Shown: positions 51,448 through 60,592 of the stretch, in pieces
How the letters are laid out: every line of letters begins with the position of its first letter
Numbering within the stretch: position 1 is the first letter of the stretch
Source: CAJBLF01 sp041679065
Lineage (GTDB): Bacteria; Patescibacteriota; Gracilibacteria; Absconditabacterales; Absconditicoccaceae
Length of the DNA stretch: 64,000 bases
NCBI GenBank assembly: GCA_041679065.1
Contig: JBBABI010000001.1
Location: 1 to 64,000 of the forward strand
Direction of reading: 5' to 3'
Made by a program: the position numbers and the translations under genes
The notes under the pieces: generated by a model
What the model was told of the DNA's origin: nothing
Seen by the model: the letters and a program-made list of their open reading frames with translations, nothing else
Database searches by the model: none

Positions 51448-52305
51448 ATGAAACCAAAACATTTCTTGTTTCTGATGCTTATCATGATATGCCAGATAGC
51501 TTGGGGGCTTGATATCCCTAGGCTCAAAGGCAGAGTCAATGACTATTCCGGCACGCTAAGCGCGGCAGAAATCATCAAACTTGAGGCGAAATTGAAGGCC
51601 TTTGAAGATTCTACTTCCAATCAGATTGTCATTCTCTTGATGGAATCGCTTGACGGAGAGGACTTGGAAGACTTTTCCATGGAGGTGGCCGAAAACTGGA
51701 AAATCGGACAGAAAGGCAAAGACAATGGAGTGATATTGCTTTTCTTCATGGAAGAGAAAAAAGATCGCATCGAAGTAGGGTATGGATTAGAATCCGTGCT
51801 TACTGATGCAACATGTACATGGATCCTTGACGAAGAAGTCGAACCTCTTTGCAAGGAAAAAAAGTATTGCGACGCTATAAATGTGGCTATCGATAAGATC
51901 ATTCTGAGCACTACCGGTGAATACCAGAAACAAATCGCACCAGCGATGGAACAGAAGAGGAAAAGCCAAATAGCATTCATTGTTTTTGTTGCTTTGGCTT
52001 TTCTCGCAGGAGTACTTGGATATGCGCATTGGACCGTATCAGGCATCACCGGCGGAATCGGGTCTCCGATCCTCTGGTTCCTGGTATTTGGAGCACTATC
52101 GATTTCCGCTTTTCTCATTACCCTCATCGTTGGCATCCTCGGCGGATTGCTTGCCCATATCATAATGTCGGGCATTTTCGGCGGCGGAGTCACGGGAAGC
52201 GATTTCGGTGACGGCATCATCTTTTCTGGCGGCGGTGACGGCGGCGGAGGATTCTCAGGCGGAGGCGGAGGATTCGGCGGAGGCGGCGCTTCCGGTGGTT
52301 GGTGA
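51448..52305 (+). CDS. TPM-domain (YgcG-type) membrane protein
   Basis: 285 residues. Signal peptide, TPM domain (LKGRVNDYSGTLSAAEIIKL, SNQIVILLMESLDGEDL, WKIGQKGKDNGVILLFF, VGYGLESVLTDA), two membrane helices (IAFIVFVALAFLAGVLGYA, GALSISAFLITLIVGILGGL) and a GGGGGFGGGGASGGW tail. It is preceded by GGAGGAG seven bases before the ATG, the best Shine-Dalgarno in the window. About 45 Gly, no TGA, and GC-rich Gly codons (GGC, GGA). Confidence 0.92.
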   Translation: MKPKHFLFLMLIMICQIAWGLDIPRLKGRVNDYSGTLSAAEIIKLEAKLKAFEDSTSNQIVILLMESLDGEDLEDFSMEVAENWKIGQKGKDNGVILLFFMEEKKDRIEVGYGLESVLTDATCTWILDEEVEPLCKEKKYCDAINVAIDKIILSTTGEYQKQIAPAMEQKRKSQIAFIVFVALAFLAGVLGYAHWTVSGITGGIGSPILWFLVFGALSISAFLITLIVGILGGLLAHIIMSGIFGGGVTGSDFGDGIIFSGGGDGGGGFSGGGGGFGGGGASGGW

Positions 52306-52331
52306 TCTATAAATAATTAAAAAAAATCGAT

Positions 52332-52796
52332 ATGAAAAACTTGAAATTTAAAAAAAACTTTTTGACGAAAAAAGAAAAGAAAACCATCACGGATATGGTC
52401 GCTCAGGCAGAAAAAACGACTGCTGGAGAGATCAGGGTAGTGATAGTAGGGAATTCGAAATCCTTCAAAGGAGATAATCCTGTATATGCACATGCCGTGG
52501 AGGCTTTCCATAAATACGGCTTGGGCAATACAAAGGACAAGACCGGCGTTTTGATCTTTCTGTCTGTCGGAGAACGCAGGATAGAAATCCTTGCTGATGA
52601 AGGCATCAGTGCGAAAATCGAGCAAAGCACATGGGATTCCATGGTGGCTAAGCTCATAGAAAGGATTCGTTCCGGAAATACCTGCAATGGGATCTGTGAA
52701 GTCGTTAAACAGGTAGGGACACTACTTACCTCACACTTCCCCATCCAGCCGGATGATAAAAACGAATTACCTAACGAAGTGATTGTAGAACCATAG
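52332..52796 (+). CDS. cytoplasmic TPM-domain protein
   Basis: 154 residues. LTKKEKKTITDMVAQAEKTT, GEIRVVIVGNSKSF, YGLGNTKDKTGVLIFLSVGE, RRIEILADEGISAKI: TPM domain without signal peptide, the third TPM copy of the operon. This lemA - YgcG - short TPM order is the one common in Bacteroidetes and others. No TGA. Followed by a terminator. Confidence 0.9.
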   Translation: MKNLKFKKNFLTKKEKKTITDMVAQAEKTTAGEIRVVIVGNSKSFKGDNPVYAHAVEAFHKYGLGNTKDKTGVLIFLSVGERRIEILADEGISAKIEQSTWDSMVAKLIERIRSGNTCNGICEVVKQVGTLLTSHFPIQPDDKNELPNEVIVEP

Positions 52797-52818
52797 ATTC
52801 GTTATATAATGCTATAAG

Positions 52819-52849
52819 TGCTTCAGTTATTGACTGGAGCATTTTTTTT
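52819..52849 (+). terminator. terminator of the TPM/LemA operon
   Basis: TGCTTCAGT / ACTGGAGCA stem with one G-U pair, 5-base loop, eight T. Confidence 0.8.
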
Positions 52850-52861
52850 GAAATATTTTTT

Positions 52862-54223
52862 CTATTGTCTGCTATATTTCTCTTTTACATACAGCGCATA
52901 GGTGATACCAAAGAGCGCCATAAAGGGATAGACGATCATCCTGTCCACAAAGCTATGCAAGACCAATCATTCAACGCTCAATCACAGGATACCGAGTGAA
53001 AACGCGAAGAGAATCAGACCGTAATTCCTGGTCTGTTTGACCATCTGGGTAGGTTGTTCTTTCTCATCCTTATATGCCTTGTAGCCGATCCGATGCAAGA
53101 AAAGATACAGATACATCCATCACATAAATCCAAAGACGCCATATTCAAGCCATATCTGCAGATATTGATTTTCAGGATTGTAGGATTTGCCGGGGCCGAG
53201 ATAAAACGATGCCGGTCATGCGCTTCATGCGCCCTCTCACCAGATGGGTCTCGCTCCTATCTTTTTCACCGCTTCCAGGATCAATCTCAGATGTCCGGTA
53301 TTTGAAAAGTCTCTGGAGATGATCTGATCTCTGCCTAGGTAGGTGATGCCTCAGAAGATGATGAGCATCGGCAGAAGCCGATAAATAGCCAATTTCCAAA
53401 TCCTCTTTCTAAATTGTAAGATCAGTAAAATGATGATCTGGACGATCCATGCGATCCATGCCGCTCTGGAGAACGTGGAAAGTATGGCTAATCCATACAG
53501 TGATCCTCGCCGGAATTTCTCTTTCAATGGTTTCTTTTTGATGCACAACACAAAAAATAACGGCCGGAACGCTACAAGAAAAAATCCTCGCGATATCGGT
53601 CTCTCAAAGAGAAATTGGTTGCGGACATATCAGGTATCATATTGCGTATAGTATGCAGCAGGCGGTGCGACACTGATGCCTCATTCATAATTATACGGGT
53701 TGTATCAGACAAATTTCAGAAGGTTGGGCATGAGTCGGATGATGCCCCGCCATATCAGCGACCAGATAAGGAGCGTCTTTATGATCCTCGCATATCGGTC
53801 ATTTAAGCGCATTTCCCTTGCTCAGAAAAAAATCTTCGCAAGGACGAAAAAGAGGATGAAGATAAAGAATCCTATCATACTGTATCTGATGGAGACAATG
53901 TAGATACTTATGCTTCCTTGATTGAAAAATACAGAAGCCATGAAAGAGATGATCAGCGTTATAAGAAACACCCGGATGAATCTTTTGATAGCTAAACTCT
54001 CCCAAATAGATTTCCGTTGATGGGATTTTTGCAATATATAGACGAGAAATCCTGCTAGACCGAGCAGAATGACTTCTTTCCGCATCCAGATCATCGTCCG
54101 GAATATATTGCTCTGATCGAGTTTATACGTGACAAATGTCTGCAGGAGAAATTGGAGCAATAATCCGATAAGAAATATCTGGGTGATGATGGTCGCTATT
54201 TTTATGAGCTTATTTTTGTCCAT
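52862..54223 (-). CDS. O-antigen ligase / polymerase-like membrane protein
   Basis: 453 residues with about eleven membrane helices. The large periplasmic loop carries RPISRGFFLVAF and, near residue 330, GPGKSYNPENQYLQIWLEYG, which matches the Wzy_C/WaaL pattern (HN..L....E.G). Such enzymes join or polymerise undecaprenyl-linked glycans outside the membrane. Ten or more TGA glycines. It lies just downstream of mraY on the same strand and shares the lipid carrier pathway. Confidence 0.85.
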
Positions 54224-54327
54224 ACCAGGGTCGCAGGGTGATAAAAATTGTATCAAGTATCGAGTATCAAGTATCAAGTAAATATCTCTTGTCTTGCTAC
54301 TTGTGTCTTGATACTTATGTCTTACTA

Positions 54328-55395
54328 CTATTTGACGATGACGTCATTGATCTGATAGAAGATCGCTATGATGGCGACAGCTGCCAGGATTCACTGGATA
54401 AACCGGGCTTTCATGACAATGGTGGTTTCATTGATTCACTTATGTTCGAAGAGATGATGAAGCGGGGAGACTGCAAAGAGTTTTCTTTTGAAATATTTTT
54501 TCCAGAAAATCTGCAAAAGACTTGAACTGACATCCACGATAAAAAGTCCGAATAAGATGACGAAAGGGATCAGGACACCCATTCTCATATTCAGGATATA
54601 CAGGAGTGCTGACAGGAGTCCTCATAAGGCGAAAGCACCGCTATCACCCATAAATATCTTGGCCGGATGGATATTATAAAACATAAATGCTACCAGAATC
54701 GCTACCATGATGCCGATGACTGTCGTGGCGATATACGTGCCATTGAAGAATGTGATGATAGCAAGTACAAAAAGGATGATGGTCATGAGTCCTCATGCTA
54801 ATCCATCAAGTCCATCGGTGATATTGATGGCATTGACGATGCTGATGGTGATGAAAAAAGTAATGACAGGATACAATAGTCAGATATTTATCTTGCCTGC
54901 GAGAGGCCATAGGTTGATGAAATCGATGCCGAGTTTGCTATAAAACCATCGGCTGATGAAGCCAGCGAAGATGATCATACCTATCATTTTGGTCTTTACA
55001 CTCAGTCATTTGATCCTACCATGTCCTTTGATATTAAGGATATCATCGACCAATCCTATGAGTCCCATACTAAAAAATCCAAAGAGCAGGACATATGTTT
55101 CCTGTCTGGTAACTAACGTGTTGTTTATGATATCTCGTTTTTGAAGCAGAAAAGATGCTCAGATCATCAGCGCCATAACTAAAAGAAAAATTCCTCCTCC
55201 CATAGTCGGCGTGCCTTTTTTATGTTCATGCATCTTGGAAAAGATTTTAGACTTCTCACCCGTTACCGCATCCTGACGTATGGTTTTTCCTAATTTATAT
55301 TTCCTTAGGATCTTGATATACAGAGGATAGAGGATCCAGGAAATAAAAAATGCGAAGAGGGAGAATATGATGATATGATTTAGTTTTATAAGCAT
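54328..55395 (-). CDS. mraY: phospho-N-acetylmuramoyl-pentapeptide-transferase
   Basis: 355 residues, ten membrane helices. KMHEHKKGTPTMGGGIFLL, LIGLVDDILNIKGHGRI (DD motif), VNAINITDGLDGLAGGLMTI (NxxNxxDGxDGLA), FMGDSGAFALGGLL, and VSPLHHLFEHKG (HHH-like motif) are all present. It makes lipid I for peptidoglycan. Ten or more TGA codons, e.g. in the TDGLDG context. With murB, glmS, ftsK and a prenyl synthase it shows that the cell builds its own wall. Confidence 0.97.
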
Positions 55396-55639
55396 AGAAG
55401 ACGAAGAGGAGATAAATTTTTTAATTTTGGAATTTAGAAATTTTAGATTTATTCTTAAATTCTTAAATTTTTAAATTCAAAATTCGCTCAATGTATATAA
55501 TTTTTTCCCCAAAAAAGACAACCGTAAATCGAAATACTTGTCAATTTTGTTTTTGACGTAAGAATGATGGTAAATAAGTATTGATTTTATGTGTAGAAAA
55601 AAATAAAATATATACGTCTTTTTATTTCGATGTGAATGT

Positions 55640-56632
55640 ATGCAGCACGATATCTGACTCTGATATTCTACTCAAGAAGATCTCGGAGTTTCTTCCCTCC
55701 ACGATGAAGAACTTGTTTTTTCTGATGCAGAAATTTCTTCACTGCGTTCATGGACTCAAGAGCATGCTGTCCAATGGACTATCCAGTGAGAAAAAGATTT
55801 CCATTACAAATTCCTCTTGATCAAGTCCAAACCTCATATTATGTACTACAAAGGAAATCTAAATTTACTTCATCAACCCATCCTGGGCATCGTAGGCCCG
55901 AGAGATCCTAGCGGATATGCTACTCAGATTTTACAGCAGTTATTTACCTATGCACAGTCCTATCAGTTGGTCACTATTTCTGGATTGGCTCCCGGTGTGG
56001 ATCAGCTCTGTCATCGTCTTTCGCTCGAGCATGATATCCCGACCATTGCAGTTTTGTGATGAGGACTCAAATATTTTTTGCAGTCCACTGATCGTGCATT
56101 GATTGATCGCATCGTGGAACATGGCGGGCTCGTGATTTCCGAATTCAAACTTCCTATGAAGCCTGAGAAATATACCTTTCCTCAGAGAAACCGCATCATC
56201 GCAGGATTATCAGATGTCTTATTTTTGCCGGAGGCATGAGCAAATTCCGGTTCATTGATTACCGCCAATTTCGCTCTAGAGATGTCCAAGCCAGTCTATG
56301 GCGTGCCAAACAGCATTACTGCAGAGAAGAGCAAAGGCCTCCATGAGCTGATGGCCAAAGGTCAGATTAAGATGGTCCTGGATATGGAGCAATTCCTAGA
56401 TAGTCGTTTTACCAAAAAAGAAAAATATTCTTCATCGCCGATAAGAGAAGATCTCACCGTACAAGAAAAGAAGCTCCTGGAAGCGGTAGCCGCACAAGAA
56501 TCCTGTCAGCTGGCAGATTTGATGGGAGTAGAGGACATCTCATCGCAGGAGCTGATTACCTCGCTGACCTTCCTGGAGATGAAGGGATATATCTATCAGG
56601 AAGCTCCGGGAGTGTATAAGGTGGCTATATAG
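55640..56632 (+). CDS. dprA: DNA-processing protein DprA
   Basis: 330 residues from ATG at 55640 (frame opens at 55607). The Rossmann core: IMYYKGNLNLLHQPILGIVG, PRDPSGYATQILQQL, VTISGLAPGVDQLCHRLSLE, TIAVLGGGL (Gly TGA), EFKLPMKPEKYTFPQRNRII, LPEAGANSGSLITANFALEM. A winged-helix piece closes the protein (QESCQLADLMGVEDISSQEL). DprA loads RecA on incoming single strands; with the prepilin at 58569 it fits natural uptake of DNA. Confidence 0.95.
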
Positions 56633-56638
56633 GACATT

Positions 56639-56691
56639 GTCATTCCCGCCCCGCATCAGGTACGGGGTAAACTCTGGCGGGAATCCATATT
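56639..56691. repeat. dispersed palindromic repeat (GTCATTCCCGCC..GGCGGGAATCC)
   Basis: GTCATTCCCGCC then CTGGCGGGAATCCATAT; with an inner CCCCGCATCAGGTACGGGG hairpin. Confidence 0.65.
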
Positions 56692-56727
56692 GTTAGTATC
56701 GTCCAAAAACTTCACACCCAAATAGAT

Positions 56728-56755
56728 TTGACTTTTAGAAATAAATAAGTATAAT
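56728..56755 (+). promoter_or_regulatory. promoter of the cold-shock-type gene
   Basis: TTGACT (56728-56733), 16-base spacer, TATAAT (56750-56755), 30 bases before the ATG. Confidence 0.75.
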
Positions 56756-56785
56756 GATGGTGTTTATCTTCTAAATCGTTTTCAC

Positions 56786-57469
56786 ATGACCAAAAAAACA
56801 AAAGTTAATAAACCCACCACAGAAAAGAAGACACTAAAAACAGTCCCTACAGAAGCTGAGGTTTTAGGTAAGGCAGAAAAGGATTTGACAGATACATTGT
56901 CATCTAAGAAGGCACAAGAAACAGGGAAATTTATTAATAAGCCACGCAGATTTTGATTCATTTGACCTCCTCCAAGTGAATGAGCAAATGATCCCTTTTT
57001 TTTCTGGCCTGAACATTTGGAAGAAAAAAGGTTAGAAAAAAAAAGGTTAGAAGAAAAAAAGAATCTAGCAGAAACACTTTCTGCTCAAGAAAAGATTGGA
57101 ACGCTATTACCCATAGAAACAGGGAAAGTAAAATTTTATAATAATCATGAATGAAGATGATTTATCACTCCAGATGATAGAACTCAAAAGGATGTCTTTA
57201 TATGAAAATCCCAATGACCGCTCAATGATGGAGATGTCGTTTCCTACGTCAAACTAGATAATAGAGAAGCTATGCTGACCAAAAAAGGAAGAGTGAAACT
57301 TATCGATCATAAGGAAAGACTAGCGATCATCACTCCTGATGAAGAAGGTAAAGATGTTGTACTGAAAAATAATAAGATGATAAAGCTACTTGCTGAATGA
57401 GATGATGTAGAATATGTAACCAATACAAGAGGAAGAACTGTCGTAGGTATAAAGAAAATAGAAAAATAG
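56786..57469 (+). CDS. protein with two cold-shock-like domains
   Basis: 227 residues. A basic, Thr/Lys-rich start and a Glu/Lys helix (residues 1-110), then a cold-shock-type OB domain TGKVKFYNNHEGRGFITPDD RTQKDVFIG with GKVKF and GFITPDD motifs, then a second, more diverged copy (KGRVKLIDHKERLAIITPDE, EGKDVVL). TGA supplies four of the Gly, among them both in EGRGF. Binding of single-stranded RNA is likely. It has its own promoter and is probably co-transcribed with the next gene. Confidence 0.8.
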
Positions 57470-57498
57470 AGATTTTTTATCCCCTTATTCACAATAAA

Positions 57499-58359
57499 AT
57501 GACTGATCTAGAAAAATGAACTGATGTTCCTCAAGACGGTGCATCAAAAAAAGTATCGACAACTACAGACGATGTAGCGAATATCCTTTTATATAAAAAC
57601 AAATTTAAGCTTGCGTTGGAGGAAAGATTTAGAGATGAATATGATGTAACTGAAAGAGAGTGTGAGGGCAATCTTAAGATCTGTGTTCTCGCCAAAGGCC
57701 TAGAAAAGAAACCACAGGAACAGATAGTAATCACCATTACTAAGACCTGAAAGATCGATGTAAAGCTTAATCCATACAACCATTATGACGAATATTATTT
57801 TATCAGTGAAAATCTTACTTACGAAGAAGTCATAAACGAAATGGATAATTTTGCATCTTTCTTAAATTCATGAACAGTAGGCAAGGACAGTAAACTAATA
57901 AAAACCACATATGAGCGTGATGCTGATGGTGAGATAGATATACGTGCATATTTGCCTTTCCATAAATATATTGCACATATTCTCCGTGAAGAACTTGGTA
58001 TGACGTGTGATATCACGCTAGATAATAAAAACGGGAATAATATACTATCTCTTTGTACAAAGGGTAGAGAGAAAAAGAGTGAAGGTCAGATACTGATTAC
58101 TTTCGCAACATCCTGAAAAATTACAGCAAAACTTAATGACTATGATCATTATGAAGATGGTTGTTATCTTGGAGATGGTCTTACTCAAGATGAGCTCATC
58201 AATGAAATGGACAACTTTAAATCTTTTTTACAATCATGAACAGTAAGCAAAGATAGTAAACTGATAAAAGAGTCTTATAACCTACCTCCTGCTGATGAGG
58301 ATGGCTATATAGATCTAAGCAGTATAGTAGGTCCAGAAGGGAAACCTACTCCTCATTAA
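57499..58359 (+). CDS. hypothetical protein made of two tandem similar domains
   Basis: 286 residues in two repeats of about 125. Each repeat has LCV/LSLC-AKG, QIVITITKTGKI / QILITFATSGKI, a KLN-Y-HY motif, then LTYEEVINEMDNFASFLNSG / LTQDELINEMDNFKSFLQSG, then TV-KDSKLIK. The copies are about half identical by eye. No family recognised. The Gly of SGTV and SGKI are TGA in both copies. It lies 30 bases behind the cold-shock-type gene. Confidence 0.75.
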
Positions 58360-58382
58360 TTCATTAGTGCTGATTTAAAAAA

Positions 58383-58410
58383 AACCTATCCGATGGAGGA
58401 CAGGATTTTT
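58383..58410 (+). terminator. terminator after the tandem-domain gene
   Basis: CCTATCC / GGACAGG stem with one mismatch, 6-base loop, five T. Confidence 0.6.
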
Positions 58411-58568
58411 CGTTTATAGTTTGTAGACATAAACATCGTTAGTATAGAAAAAGAAATCATGAAATCAAGTTTTCTTGAGAGAATTTTTCGATATGTATTT
58501 CCTGTTGAAATCTATGCGTTATTTTGTAATACTATAGTAATGATTTCTTTATATGTTGCTGATTTTCC

Positions 58569-59174
58569 ATGTTTTCCAAAAAAATACAAAAGAGGTGATT
58601 CACGTTGATCGAAATGCTGATCGTCATCGTCATCATCGGTATCCTGGCCGCTGCGCTCATCCCAAGACTTTTGAACGCCAGAGGTAGAGCGAATGATACA
58701 GCGAGAAAAGCAGATCTTCAACAAATAGCTACCGTACTCGTAGCATATCAGATAGATAATGGAAGCTTTCCTCAATGTCCATTAGGACTAGGTAATCCAT
58801 GTGAATTGAAAGATATCGCAGATGAATTAACAAAAGCAGGAATGAGCGGACTCCCTACTGATCCCAACACTTCCAGAGATTTTTATGGTATCTCTGACTT
58901 GCATGCCCACGATGGTCAATTTGCATATACTACTGTCAAAAAATGATGAGTTCCTAATAATGGATTTATAATAATGGCAGCATCAGAAACTGAAGGATGA
59001 TCCAATTATGTCGTTGAAAATTCAGCAAACTGAACTTACAGCATAGATAGCGATACGGATATTTCTACAATCACACTTTGTAAAACCATTGATCAATGAA
59101 CTTTGAGTAATACTGATGGCGTTTGTGAATACGATCCAGACGAAGATCAGCTCAGATATATCTTTATGTATTAA
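58569..59174 (+). CDS. type IV pilin-like protein (prepilin)
   Basis: 201 residues. Prepilin start MFSKKIQKRG/FTLIEMLIVIVIIGIL: the Gly before the cleavage site is TGA, then Phe+1 and Glu5. The mature part is helical then a mixed head (ADLQQIATVLVAYQIDNGSF, GLPTDPNTSRDFYGISDL), with the pair CPLGLGNPC and a Cys near the end. The Gly-rich, Ser/Thr-rich head ends DEDQLRYIFMY. Cleaved by a prepilin peptidase not in this window. With DprA it suggests a competence-type or attachment pilus. Confidence 0.93.
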
Positions 59175-59335
59175 TAGCTTGAAGCTTGAAGCTTGGAGCT
59201 TGAAGCTGGATGCTCGAAGCCTAAAGTTTGAAAACGCAGCGAAGCGGAGTCCCGCTTTAGCGGGATTAGAAATTATTTAAAAATTATGGATTCCGGCTGC
59301 AGCTTTGCCTTGACGCCGGAATGACAATGCAGAAA
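59175..59335. repeat. AGCTTGAAGC array and palindromic repeat between pilin and murB
   Basis: 59175-59230 is a degenerate AGCTTGAAGC array; 59240-59262 a GCGGAGTCCCGCTTTAGCGG hairpin; 59288-59327 a GATTCCGGCTGC..GCCGGAATGACA repeat. Confidence 0.65.
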
Positions 59336-60391
59336 TTATACTATCATTACTTCCGGTTCTAGGACAACGTCGAATTGTTCCAGGACTTTTTTTTGGATTT
59401 CTTTGGCGAAATTGAGGATATCTTGCCCGGTTGCTCATCATTGATTGATGAGGACGAGAGCGTGATTGCCATAGGTGCCGACTGGTCAGCGTGTTTGTCA
59501 TTTGTAACCGATGAGGTCGATGAGTTGTCATGCTGATAGTTTAAAGAGTGCAGAGTGCAGAGTGCAGAGTGCAGAATTACTTATTTCATTTCATTTGAGA
59601 TCGGGATATTTTTTTAATAATTTTTCATAGTGCTCTGTGGTGACGATGGGATTTTTGAAAAAACTTCATGCAGTGCCGATCTTGGTTCGATCGGGTAATT
59701 TCTTCTCCCTGATAGAGATGATAATATCTGCTACTTCCTGTGGAGTAATAGCTACCGGATCTTTTCCTTGTTCAGCTACAGCATCTTGGATATCGTTATA
59801 CTGGATATTCGGAACGTATTCAGCATCTGGTTGTTTGAAGGCAAATACGACCGCAGTGATGAGAAATCTGTCTTTGAGGTCGTGTCTGAATATGCTGTCA
59901 CGATAGGCAAAATGACAGTCCTCATTGCTTAAGACTTTTTTTTCTTTCGTTATAAGATCTATTCCTTCCACCTGATAAATGATATCCTTAGCTTCTTTGC
60001 CATAGGCTCAGATATTTCCTACCGGAGCTGATCCTACTTGCCCAGGGATTAGGACTACATTTTCTCATCCAGCATATCCTATCGCCAGTGATCGCATCAT
60101 TGTTTCGTGCCGGTTTTCTCCTGCACCTACTTTCACATAAACGGTATCATTATATGTTCAGACGATATCTCTTCCCTTGAGTGAGATCTTTATTACAAGC
60201 CCAGGATAGTCCTTCGTGAAGAGGATATTTGCTCCTCCTCAGAGGATCAGACGAGGTTGGGTAGCCCAAACGTCCTGCGAGATCAGATCCAATACTTCTT
60301 CCTCTTCTTTGATATCCACGAAAAACCTTGCCTTCACATCCACATGGAAGGTATTGTAGTCGAGTAATGAAACGTTTTCTTGGATTTGCAT
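59336..60391 (-). CDS. murB: UDP-N-acetylenolpyruvoylglucosamine reductase
   Basis: 351 residues. FAD domain YNTFHVDVKARFFVDIKE, LILGGGANILFTKDYPGLVI, GYAGGENVVLIPGQVGSAPV, GNIGAYGKEAKDIIYQVE, CHFAYRDSIFRHDL (the Y-R-S loop of type I enzymes), then GSFFKNPIVT and ALVLINQGGATGQDI, EPEVMIV. It reduces UDP-GlcNAc enolpyruvate to UDP-MurNAc. Odd: residues about 269-287 (NEISNSALCTLCTLCTLF) just before KLSAGQLIDLIGYKG are encoded by a CTCTGCA repeat also found between genes. Ten or more TGA. Confidence 0.95.
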
Positions 60392-60399
60392 GAAGGGAA

Positions 60400-60592
60400 T
60401 GAATAATGAATAATGAACAATGAACAATGGCGGAGTTTTTTGTTGTTTTAATGATAATTTTTAATTTTCAATTTTCAATTCTTAATTCAATACGCCAATC
60501 ACTTCAATATGGTGGGTCTTCCGCCGGAGGCGGGGTAGGAACGTGGAAATGTTGAAATGTTGAAAAATTGAAAGATTGAAAATTGCCGATTT
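60400..60592. repeat. repeat-filled gap with a duplicated rlmD 3' end
   Basis: AATGAACAATG units ending GGCGGAGTTTTTT (60400-60440), AATTTTCAATT array (60455-60485), then 60487-60517, which repeats 60598-60628 (the last codons of rlmD) with three differences, then TTGAAATG/TGGAAA array (60540-60585). Confidence 0.75.
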
